A stretch of 64,000 nt of DNA from Mucilaginibacter gotjawali (GTDB lineage: Bacteria; Bacteroidota; Bacteroidia; Sphingobacteriales; Sphingobacteriaceae), in contig NZ_AP017313.1 in assembly GCF_002355435.1 (NCBI RefSeq), positions 2,108,001-2,172,000 of the forward strand, written 5' to 3'. Shown here piece by piece: positions 33,423-40,620 of this stretch (positions are counted from its first letter, which is position 1; each line of letters starts with the position of its first letter). The notes under the pieces were generated by a model. That model did not search any database. It saw only the letters and a list, made by a program, of their open reading frames with translations, and had not been told where the DNA came from. The position numbers and the translations under genes are program-made.

Positions 33423-33540
33423 TAATAATTGATTTAGGTAAAAGGCAGCATATAGCGATGCTGTTAATTTTTAATCGGTTTTTTTAACATTAATTGTTTA
33501 GTTAATTTTTAGCTGTTGCCTGGCAGGGTAACAGCTTTTT
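33423..33540 (+). ncRNA. Candidate small RNA of about 118 nt
   Basis: TATATTTG at 33410-33417 is a perfect TAnnTTTG -7 element. Downstream lie a hairpin with CAGCAT/ATGCTG arms (about 33453-33470) and a terminator at 33511-33536 with a 7-bp stem and T7. No open reading frame fits between. A TTTG at 33391-33394 could be the upstream element, but the 15-bp spacing is short. Confidence 0.4.
33511..33536 (+). terminator. Terminator at end of the candidate small RNA
   Basis: AGCTGTT (33511-33517) pairs with AACAGCT (33530-33536), with a further CC/GG pair inside, and is followed by seven T. It is near-identical in stem sequence to 33189-33215. Confidence 0.75.
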
Positions 33541-33601
33541 TTATGGTATCACATGTTGATAGCGATGCATACCAAAACCTGATTACTGTAAATACGGATA
33601 G

Positions 33602-34054
33602 CTATAGTTCCTCAAAAAACCTTTGGGACAATTCAACTACTGTTTCAGGTTTAAGCGGTTTATGTAAAAAACAGGCAATTTCGGCGATCGACTTTGCATG
33701 TGCTTCATCTGCGGGATTAAGTGAAGTGGTGAGCATTATAATAATCACATGGATTTTAAATCGGCTATCGAGTTTCCGATATTCTTCAATAAAATCCCAG
33801 CCACTTAGCCCCGGCATGTTAATGTCTAAAAAAATGATGCCCGGCTGCATCATTTTGTCGGGTGTATGCTCGTACGCGCCGGTATGGGTAATATAATCAA
33901 GGGCCTCCTGGGCGCTCGTTACTGCTTTAATCGCTACATCAACACCCGATTTTTGTATCATTTTAGTATGAATAAAATTGGTCGGGGCATCGTCATCAAC
34001 TAATAGTATACACTCAAGATCTTTAAATTTTTTCATAAAGCTTTGTTTTTTCAC
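33602..34054 (-). CDS. Single-domain response regulator (CheY-like)
   Basis: The 150-residue protein is a receiver domain only. The acidic pair is in LLVDDDAPTNFIH, the phosphoacceptor aspartate is in FLDINMPGLSGWDFIEEY, the conserved threonine is in MLTTSLNP, and lysine is in FLHKPLKPE. It has no output domain, so it probably acts by protein contact or as a phosphate shuttle. Its start overlaps the stop of the upstream kinase gene by 4 bp, so that kinase is the expected partner. Confidence 0.88.
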   Translation of the reverse strand: MKKQSFMKKFKDLECILLVDDDAPTNFIHTKMIQKSGVDVAIKAVTSAQEALDYITHTGAYEHTPDKMMQPGIIFLDINMPGLSGWDFIEEYRKLDSRFKIHVIIIMLTTSLNPADEAHAKSIAEIACFLHKPLKPETVVELSQRFFEEL

Positions 34055-35193
34055 TCCGAAGGGATGGTAAAATAAAAAGTGCTGCCTTTACCGGGTTCGG
34101 AATCAGCAAAAATTTCACCCCCATGGGTTTGCACAATTTTTTTGCAGTAGGCCAATCCGATACCATTTCCCTCAAAAATGTCCCGGTTATTTAAGCGTTG
34201 AAATATCAAAAATATTTTATTTTTAAATTTAAGGTCAAAGCCTATACCATTATCCGTTATAGAGAACTTCCAAAATCTGCCCTCCAGAGCGGCATGAATG
34301 TTTATAATAGGAGACGCATCTGATTTTCTAAACTTTATTGCATTGGACAACAGGTTTTGAAATAACTGTTTAAGCTCGTTTGGATAACCATTTACGGAAG
34401 GTAAATTATGATAAATAATTTGGGCGCCGGATTTTTGCATACTTGCGTCAATGTCATGGCGCACCTCATCTATCAATTGGTTGCAATCTATAAGTGACAT
34501 TTTTTTTTCAATGCCGATCCGCGAATAATCCAGCAGACCTTTTATCAGGTTTTTCATCCGCACAGCTGCCTGGGTAATAAATTCAAAGTATAGCTTTGTT
34601 TCTTTGTCGATCTTTTCGCGCCATTCTTCCTGTGCTAATTCCAGGAAATTGGTTATTGTTAACAAAGGCTCCTGTAAATCGTGCGAGGCGATGTACACGA
34701 ATTGCTCAAGTTCCTGGTTTTTCATTTCGAGTTCGTGCGCGTGCTTTATTGCCGCTTCTTCCGCAATCTTTCTTTCCGTTAAATCGCGGGTAATTTTTGC
34801 ATACCCAATCACATTGTCACTTTCGTCAAATAGCGCATTGATTGTTATCGATCCCCAAAAAAATGTCTTGTCTTTCCTTACTCTCCAGCTTTCATTATAT
34901 ACGCTGCCCTTTTGCGCCGCTTCACTTAATAACCTGCCAGGTAAATCTGCGTCCTGATCTTCTTTGGTGTAAAAAATGCTAAAGTGTTCTCCGATAATTT
35001 CATCGGCATTATATCCTTTGATGTTTTCGGCTCCTTTATTCCATGTCTCAATATTTCCCTGGCTGTCCAAAAGCAAAATTGCATAGCCTTCAATTTCCTC
35101 CATCATTTTTAACAGACGCAATTGGTTTGTTTTAACCTGCATCTTTTTGCTGTTGGTTGGAACTGAGCCAATCACAATTTTGTTTTGCTGCAT
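34051..35193 (-). CDS. PAS-domain sensor histidine kinase
   Basis: The 380-residue soluble kinase has a PAS domain (about 28-145; YAILLLDSQGNIETWNKGAENIKGYNADEIIG) ending in the usual TRDLTERK, then a HisKA domain with the phosphoacceptor histidine in YIASHDLQEPLLTI and an HATPase_c domain (N box NLLSNAIKFRKSD, G boxes in DNGIGFD and EGNGIGLAYCKKIVQTHGG). No membrane helix is seen. The PAS lacks the FixL haem histidine pattern, so its signal is unknown. It is followed in operon by a receiver-only protein. No TGAY-N4-RTCA box was found upstream. Confidence 0.9.
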   Translation of the reverse strand: MQQNKIVIGSVPTNSKKMQVKTNQLRLLKMMEEIEGYAILLLDSQGNIETWNKGAENIKGYNADEIIGEHFSIFYTKEDQDADLPGRLLSEAAQKGSVYNESWRVRKDKTFFWGSITINALFDESDNVIGYAKITRDLTERKIAEEAAIKHAHELEMKNQELEQFVYIASHDLQEPLLTITNFLELAQEEWREKIDKETKLYFEFITQAAVRMKNLIKGLLDYSRIGIEKKMSLIDCNQLIDEVRHDIDASMQKSGAQIIYHNLPSVNGYPNELKQLFQNLLSNAIKFRKSDASPIINIHAALEGRFWKFSITDNGIGFDLKFKNKIFLIFQRLNNRDIFEGNGIGLAYCKKIVQTHGGEIFADSEPGKGSTFYFTIPSE

Positions 35194-35400
35194 ATTTTTT
35201 CCGATTTATAATAAGCGTTGCAATGTTAAATCTACACTACTTATTTATTTAATAGAAATATTTATCAATATCATCGTGGTTATCAAAAAATGATAATTAT
35301 TTGAAAATAATATTCCACTATCCTCATTTTTGTTGATTATATGTAAAATAACCTTAAAATGGAGGGTTTAAATCTTTACCGAGCAGTTTTAAAAAACGTG
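35194..35400. other. Promoter gap of the PAS kinase operon with an inverted repeat
   Basis: The gap is AT-rich. It holds the perfect inverted repeat TTATCA-AAAAA-TGATAA at 35280-35296 and a further TTATCA at 35262-35267. The arms are in the opposite order from an Fnr box, so this is not counted in the oxygen regulon. It may bind some other regulator. Confidence 0.4.
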
Positions 35401-36777
35401 TTAACCTGCCATGCTGAAGAGCTGCGAAGTAGGTTGATTTTTCCACAGTCTGGCATCCAGCGCCATACAAATATTCCGCAGGTAACGTTTGCCTTCCGGG
35501 GTTACTTTAAGGCTCCACGAATTTAGTTCAATAAGGCCGTCATGCGCAAGTGTTTGCAGCCGGCCGATGCCGGCGAATATGGATTCAAAAGGTTCATTAT
35601 GGTAATTCCACGTGGTTTCGCCTTTACACATTATATCCAAAATATGTCTGCGGATTACCAGGTCCTCCTTTGTCAAAATATGCCCTTTAAAAACCGGTAG
35701 CTTGTCCTGGTTTACCAATTCGATATAGTCTTCTACCTTTTTTACGTTTTGTGCAAAAGCATACCACGAATCGCTGATAGACGATACGCCAAGCCCAATC
35801 ATAAGTTTGGTGTACTGGTGGGTATAGCCCATAAAATTGCGATGCAATTTGCCGGTAACTGATGCCTGGTATAAACTGTCTGCGGGTAAAGCAAAATGAT
35901 CCATTCCAATTTCATAGTATCCATAACTTTTCAGCAGGCTCCTGCCGGTTTCGTACAGCTTTTGTTTTGCTGCTGCATCCGGCAGATCATTTTCGGTATA
36001 ATGACGCTGGCCGGGCTTTAACCATGGCACATGTGCATAACTATAAAAGGCTATCCTGTCGGGCATTAATTGGCCCACCAGCCTTATTGTTTCTGCAAGC
36101 CCGCCCTCTGTTTGCAAGGGCAAACCGTATATAAGATCGAAATTAACAGAAGTGTAGCCAATTGCGCGGGCGGTATTGGTTGCCTGTTCAACCTGTTCAA
36201 AGCTTTGGATCCTGTTGATGATAAATTGAACTTTCGGGTCAAAGTCCTGTATGCCCAGGCTTAATCTCCTGAATCCAAGATCATAAAGTGTTGTTAAATG
36301 TAATTCGGTCGTATTTCCGGGGTGAGCCTCAAAACTAAACTCAGCGTCCTGATGAATTTCGGCATCCTTTAACACACCATTTATCAGCAGCTGTAAATTT
36401 TCTGCGCTGAAAAAAGTTGGCGTGCCTCCACCTAAATGAATTTCGCGTATAACCGGTTTTGCGCCGAAGATCTTTAAATACTGCTTCCATTCTTTTAAAA
36501 CAGCATGTATATAGGGCTCTTCAACTTTATGGTTTTTTGTAATGCGGGTATTACAGCCGCAATAGGTACATAAGCTTTCGCAAAACGGCAAATGTATATA
36601 GATGCTTATACCATCTTCTGTGTTGCTTTCATTAAATGAGCGCTTGACAGAATTTTTCCATTGTTCTGCCGAAAATATCTCATTATCCCAATACGGAACA
36701 GTTGGATAGCTGGTATAACGGGGGGCGGCTACGTTATACTTTTCTGCCTTATCGGTATGCAGTTGTTTAGTTAACAT
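35401..36777 (-). CDS. hemN: Oxygen-independent coproporphyrinogen III oxidase
   Basis: The 458-residue radical SAM enzyme converts coproporphyrinogen III to protoporphyrinogen IX without oxygen. The cluster motif is in HLPFCESLCTYCGC, the glycine-rich SAM segment is HLGGGTPTFF, and the length and C-terminal domain fit HemN rather than HemW. The N-terminal RYTSYPT segment is also characteristic. It overlaps the end of the upstream dehydrogenase gene by 11 bp, so the two form an operon read from the Fnr-like box at 37884-37895. Fnr/FixK control of hemN is well known in proteobacteria. Confidence 0.94.
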   Translation of the reverse strand: MLTKQLHTDKAEKYNVAAPRYTSYPTVPYWDNEIFSAEQWKNSVKRSFNESNTEDGISIYIHLPFCESLCTYCGCNTRITKNHKVEEPYIHAVLKEWKQYLKIFGAKPVIREIHLGGGTPTFFSAENLQLLINGVLKDAEIHQDAEFSFEAHPGNTTELHLTTLYDLGFRRLSLGIQDFDPKVQFIINRIQSFEQVEQATNTARAIGYTSVNFDLIYGLPLQTEGGLAETIRLVGQLMPDRIAFYSYAHVPWLKPGQRHYTENDLPDAAAKQKLYETGRSLLKSYGYYEIGMDHFALPADSLYQASVTGKLHRNFMGYTHQYTKLMIGLGVSSISDSWYAFAQNVKKVEDYIELVNQDKLPVFKGHILTKEDLVIRRHILDIMCKGETTWNYHNEPFESIFAGIGRLQTLAHDGLIELNSWSLKVTPEGKRYLRNICMALDARLWKNQPTSQLFSMAG

Positions 36778-37810
36778 GGGCTTTCTTTAACTGAGTCTGG
36801 TTTACTTCATGATCCTGGCATTTTTTGATACCTGTACAGGCATTGCCAACGCAAGTGTTGTTTTGCCATTGATCAAGATTTTTTATGGTTTGGTTGGCAA
36901 TTTCCTGCAGGGCTTCCCTGGTAAGATAAGCCTGGTGCGGGGTTACCAGCACGTTGGGATGATCCATTAACCGTGAAAGAATGGGATCTTTGTCAATGTC
37001 ATTTTTGTGGTCTTCAAAAAACAGGCCTTTTTCATATTCATATACATCGATACCTAAATAACCAATTTTACCGTTATCCAGCGCTACCACAACATCTTTG
37101 GTATTAATAAGTTCACCTCTCGACGTGTTGATCAGCATTACACCGTGCTTCATTTTTTCAAGGGCTGCTTTATTGATAATGTGCTTCGTGCCCGGGGTTA
37201 GAGGCAAATGGAGCGAGATGATATCTGCCGAGGCAAATAAAGTATCCAGGTCAACTTCCCTGATATTGTTGGTGTTTTCTGGAAAAGCAGGGTCGTACCC
37301 GATGACAACGCAACCCATACCATTAAAAATATTGGCCACTGCAAGCCCGCTTTTACCCAGCCCAACCAGGCCAACAGTTTTGCCATAAAAATTGAAACCG
37401 ATTAATTCATCGTTTCTGAAATCAAAATGCTTGCTCTGTTCTTCGGCTTTAACGATATGCCTGTTTAATGCGAATGCAAGGGCCATTGTAAGTTCAGCAA
37501 CGGCCTGCGGCGAGTAATATGGAACATTTGCGAGTTTTATGCCGAATTTATCGGCGGCCGCAACATTAATCTGATCGACGCTGGAAGACCGGGTAGTGAT
37601 GTATTTTATACCAAATCCGGCAAGACGTTCAATAACAGGGGCTGAAACATCATCATTGGTGAAAACAATTACCGCATCCTTTCCTTCAGCATAAATTGCT
37701 GTTTCAAGGCTTAAACTGTTAGATATTAGGGTTATATCATGTTTTTTTTGATTGGCTTTGGCCAGGAATTCTTTTTCAAAAGGTTTTATACTATAAGCTA
37801 CGGCCTTCAT
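36767..37810 (-). CDS. ldhA: D-lactate dehydrogenase-type 2-hydroxyacid dehydrogenase
   Basis: The 347-residue NAD-dependent enzyme fits the D-lactate dehydrogenase branch: nucleotide-binding GLVGLGKSGLAVA, active-site arginine in INTSRGELINT, glutamate in the following segment, and histidine in LVTPHQAYLT. The N-terminal MKAVAYSIKPFEKEF is close to LdhA. After the usual end it carries an extra tail of about 25 residues with three cysteines (CVGNACTGIKKC), which I do not recognise. Pyruvate reduction to D-lactate would regenerate NAD when oxygen is low. The promoter has the best -7 match of the regulon. Confidence 0.85.
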   Translation of the reverse strand: MKAVAYSIKPFEKEFLAKANQKKHDITLISNSLSLETAIYAEGKDAVIVFTNDDVSAPVIERLAGFGIKYITTRSSSVDQINVAAADKFGIKLANVPYYSPQAVAELTMALAFALNRHIVKAEEQSKHFDFRNDELIGFNFYGKTVGLVGLGKSGLAVANIFNGMGCVVIGYDPAFPENTNNIREVDLDTLFASADIISLHLPLTPGTKHIINKAALEKMKHGVMLINTSRGELINTKDVVVALDNGKIGYLGIDVYEYEKGLFFEDHKNDIDKDPILSRLMDHPNVLVTPHQAYLTREALQEIANQTIKNLDQWQNNTCVGNACTGIKKCQDHEVNQTQLKKAHVN

Positions 37811-37830
37811 TCAGCTATTGTTTTATATTA

Positions 37831-37838
37831 CAAAGCTA
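37831..37838 (-). promoter_or_regulatory. -7 promoter element of ldhA-hemN
   Basis: Read on the minus strand the sequence is TAGCTTTG, a perfect match to TAnnTTTG. It ends exactly 58.5 bp from the centre of the Fnr-like box and 21 bp before the ldhA start codon. Confidence 0.7.
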
Positions 37839-37883
37839 TTTAAAGGGCAATTTTTATTGTGTGAGCAATATCAGGGAAAAAAG

Positions 37884-37895
37884 TGACATTGGTCA
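37884..37895. promoter_or_regulatory. Fnr/FixK-like box for ldhA-hemN, overlapping the regulator stop codon
   Basis: TGACATTGGTCA is a TGAC-N4-GTCA palindrome. Its right half contains the TGA stop codon (minus strand, 37893-37895) of the receiver-Crp regulator gene. Confidence 0.82.
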
Positions 37896-38948
37896 GTTTT
37901 TCATTTTTGTTAAACGGGGCAGGTCAAGTAAACGGATGGTGCTTCCCTTTTTTTCAATCAGCCCCTCATCCTTAAAGTCAGATAGCGTACGGCTAACCGT
38001 TTCGGTGGCCATGCCTGCCATAGCGGCCAGATCTTCACGTGTAATTTTAAAGCCATCCTCGTCATCATGGCCGGGCTGTTTGTGTAAACGTAGTATTGAA
38101 TCTGCCAGTCTTTTCCGTACAGAGTTATAAGCAAGTTGCAATAGCTGTTCTTCTTTTTCGCGGATATCGTTTGATAACAGTTTGATAAACTCCTTGGCAA
38201 CATCGGGGTATAAATTTAACAATTTCTCGAGGCTGTCTTTCGGGATGAGACATACGGATGTGTCTTCCAGTGCAGTTGCAGTATCGCTATACGGCTCATT
38301 GGCAAGCAGGGCCTGTATGCCTAAATAATTATCTGCAGTAAATATGCCGGTCATTAATTCGCGCCCGTCTTCGGCAAGTTTAACTGTTTTTACACGCCCC
38401 GCAAGCATCAGGTAAAGGCCGTTGCCGCGGTCGCCTTCGTAATAAATCACCTGGTTCTTTTTAAATTGCCTGGTTTTGCGTTCGCTAATTATTTTTTTCA
38501 GTTCAGAAAGCCCATCGTTCTTGGAGATCAGGCTATCCAAACGATCAAGTGATTTACTGTAAAAGGTTTGCTGTATTTCTTTTTTCTTCAACCTGCTTTC
38601 GATGGCATTAAGCAATTCAATATCATCAAAAGGCTTTGTCAGGTAATCATCTGCGCCCATTTCCATCCCTTTTCTCAGGTCAACTTTTTCAGCTTTTGCT
38701 GTTAAAAATATAAAAGGGATAGCAGCGGCTTCTGTGTTTTTACTCAACAGATATAAAACGCCGTAACCGTCAAGTTCGGGCATCATAATGTCGCATAAGA
38801 TAATATCCGGCAAATGCTTTAGCGCAAGTTCAACGCCTATTTTGCCATTATCGGCTTCAAAAACGGTAAAATCTGCCAGTTGTAAAATTTCAACAACATT
38901 TTCTCTGATATCGGTATTGTCTTCAATTACAAGTACTTTTTTCTTCAT
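37893..38948 (-). CDS. Receiver-Crp/Fnr fusion transcription regulator (FixJ/FixK-like)
   Basis: The 351-residue protein begins with a receiver domain (1-125; phosphoacceptor Asp53 in LCDIMMPELDG, Thr in FLTAKAEK, Lys in YLTKPFDD). A cNMP-binding-like domain follows (about 155-265; VIYYEGDRGNGLYLMLAGRVKTVK), then a Crp-type helix-turn-helix (about 275-345) with TREDLAAMAGMATETVSRTLSDF. The recognition helix has E-x-x-S-R as in Fnr and FixK, which read TGA half-sites. The N-terminal cysteines of Fnr are absent, so oxygen is not sensed by an iron-sulfur cluster here. Its start overlaps the FixL-like kinase stop by 4 bp, making that kinase the natural partner. Confidence 0.92.
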   Translation of the reverse strand: MKKKVLVIEDNTDIRENVVEILQLADFTVFEADNGKIGVELALKHLPDIILCDIMMPELDGYGVLYLLSKNTEAAAIPFIFLTAKAEKVDLRKGMEMGADDYLTKPFDDIELLNAIESRLKKKEIQQTFYSKSLDRLDSLISKNDGLSELKKIISERKTRQFKKNQVIYYEGDRGNGLYLMLAGRVKTVKLAEDGRELMTGIFTADNYLGIQALLANEPYSDTATALEDTSVCLIPKDSLEKLLNLYPDVAKEFIKLLSNDIREKEEQLLQLAYNSVRKRLADSILRLHKQPGHDDEDGFKITREDLAAMAGMATETVSRTLSDFKDEGLIEKKGSTIRLLDLPRLTKMKN

Positions 38949-40141
38949 GACATTGGAAATGATAGGGTAAATATAGTCCCATGGTTAACACTGCTCTTAA
39001 AATCAATATGACCATACATCAGGTTGGTATAGCGGGCCACAATATTAAGCCCTAAACCGGTACCCGGAATGTTGCCGGTGTTGTGTGCTCTGAAAAAAGC
39101 CTCGAACAAATGTTTCTGGTCATTTTCAGGTATGCCTATGCCGTCATCTTTAATTATTATGGTACAGTATTGGTCGTTTATTTCGGTATTAAATTCGATA
39201 AAAGTATTTTCACCCGAATATTTTATGGCGTTGCCAATGAGGTTAAATATACAGTTTTTTAATAAATTAGGGTCGAGGGTGACAATATTATTGATACCGG
39301 TATGTTGGTAAATAATATTCTGGTTTTGTTTGGCAACCATTTGCATCTCTTCCGTAATATCTTCCGCCAGTTTAACAAGGTCGAATCTGATAAATGTCGG
39401 TTCCACCTTTCCTGCTTCCAGCTTTTCGAGCGATAAAAAATCATTCAAAATAGTGGTTAGGTTACCAACAGCATTTTTAATCTTTCCTACGTGTTTGGTA
39501 ATATGGTCGTTTTCAAAAGGCTCGGCATATTTATCAATAAGTGATGCTGATAGTTGTACAGCACTTAAGGGTGTTCTGAATTCATGCGAAGCCATCGAAA
39601 CAAACCTGCTTTTTAACTGGCTTAATTCTTTTTCTTTTTCTAATGATACGCTCACCTCTTCTTTTGCCCGGTGCAATTCAGTAACCGTATTCTTTAAAGA
39701 TAGCGTACGTTCTTCCACAAGTTCTTCCAGGTGGGAGGCATAATCCTTTAGCTGTTCTTCCGCTTCCTTTTGTCTGCTAAGGTCATGAATAAACCCGGTA
39801 AATATTTTCCGCCCGGAATACTGCACCTCGCTAACACCCAGCCTGAACGGGAATTTGGTTCCGTCTTTTCGTAACCCTGTAACTTCGCGCCCGATTCCAA
39901 TAATATGCGGCACACGTGTTTGCTGGTACCTGCTGATATAATTATCGTGGTTGGTTCTGTCGGGGGGCGGCATCAATACAGATATATTTTTCCCAATAAC
40001 CTCCTCGGGCGTATAATCAAATAATTTACAGGCCGAAGGATTGATCAGTTCAATGATTCCCCGGTCACTTATGGTTATTATGCCGTCAATAGCGTTTTGT
40101 ATTATAGCATTCAGCAAGGCCGCATTCTCCATATTGTTCAA
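38945..40141 (-). CDS. fixL: FixL-like haem-PAS oxygen-sensing histidine kinase
   Basis: The 398-residue soluble kinase has an N-terminal PAS domain (about 8-122) that reads like Bradyrhizobium FixL, with LMPPPDRTNHDNYISRY, PHIIGIGREVTG and FTGFIHDLS. The four haem-pocket residues known in FixL (proximal His200, then Arg206, His214, Arg220) correspond to His65, Arg71, His79 and Arg85 with identical spacing. A coiled segment (125-175) leads to HisKA (His186 in SMASHEFRTPLSAV) and HATPase_c (NLIGNAIKYSG, DDGIGIPE, GTGLGLNIV). In FixL, loss of oxygen from the haem turns on autophosphorylation. It forms an operon with the receiver-Crp regulator and has an Fnr-like box upstream, consistent with autoregulation. 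Confidence 0.92.
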   Translation of the reverse strand: MNNMENAALLNAIIQNAIDGIITISDRGIIELINPSACKLFDYTPEEVIGKNISVLMPPPDRTNHDNYISRYQQTRVPHIIGIGREVTGLRKDGTKFPFRLGVSEVQYSGRKIFTGFIHDLSRQKEAEEQLKDYASHLEELVEERTLSLKNTVTELHRAKEEVSVSLEKEKELSQLKSRFVSMASHEFRTPLSAVQLSASLIDKYAEPFENDHITKHVGKIKNAVGNLTTILNDFLSLEKLEAGKVEPTFIRFDLVKLAEDITEEMQMVAKQNQNIIYQHTGINNIVTLDPNLLKNCIFNLIGNAIKYSGENTFIEFNTEINDQYCTIIIKDDGIGIPENDQKHLFEAFFRAHNTGNIPGTGLGLNIVARYTNLMYGHIDFKSSVNHGTIFTLSFPMS

Positions 40142-40231
40142 ATTAACACAAACTTATCTTAAGATAAAAAGGTTAATTTAAAGTGTAAAAATATTATAGC
40201 CGAAGGTATATCAGCAAAGGGCCTAAAAAAG

Positions 40232-40243
40232 TGATATTTATCA
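40232..40243. promoter_or_regulatory. Fnr/FixK-like box upstream of the fixL-like operon
   Basis: TGATATTTATCA is identical to the hemA box. The sequence at the 58.5-bp spacing on the minus strand is ACACTTTA (40179-40186), which keeps only the TTT core of the -7 element (three of six), so promoter strength is uncertain. Confidence 0.6.
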
Positions 40244-40295
40244 CCTTTTTAAATGAGTTTGATTGGTGTTTGAAATGGATTTTGCGTGTATTGTT

Positions 40296-40547
40296 TTAGC
40301 TTTTATTTTGTTGTTCTTCCCTTTCAACGGTAATGGTACACTCGCCTACCAGGGCGGCCAGTGCGCCAATTGCAGCTAACACAGGGGCAACTAACACGCC
40401 TACTACGCCAATAGTAAGGGGGAAGGACATCAGTTCTTTTCCGGATTTATCGGTGATGGTTATTTTTCGGATGTTGCCTTCAGCAATGAGCTCTTTTATT
40501 TTATTCAGCAGGTTTTCCCCGTGAATTGAAAATGATTCTTTTGTCAT
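40296..40547 (-). CDS. DUF4342 domain protein
   Basis: The 83-residue protein has an N-terminal charged half with KIKELIAEGNIRKITITDKSG and a hydrophobic C-terminal half (about 43-70) ending in a charged tail. This matches the DUF4342 layout, a small protein thought to be membrane-associated and sometimes fused to UBA-like helices. Function is unknown. It lies just upstream of the fixL-like gene on the same strand, but the box in between suggests a separate promoter for fixL. Confidence 0.75.
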   Translation of the reverse strand: MTKESFSIHGENLLNKIKELIAEGNIRKITITDKSGKELMSFPLTIGVVGVLVAPVLAAIGALAALVGECTITVEREEQQNKS

Positions 40548-40620
40548 AACCGTTGTTTGTTTTATGACTTAAAAGTGGCCCGATTGTTACAAAAAACTGC
40601 CGGTTAAAAGTATAGCCCGT

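Noticed and set aside
33516..33896. Plus-strand frame of 126 codons opposite the receiver-only regulator
   Set aside because: It covers a terminator hairpin and is antisense to a clear receiver domain.
34051..35193. The second PAS kinase as a further haem oxygen sensor
   Set aside because: Its PAS domain lacks the His/Arg/His/Arg pattern of FixL and no Fnr-like box precedes the gene.
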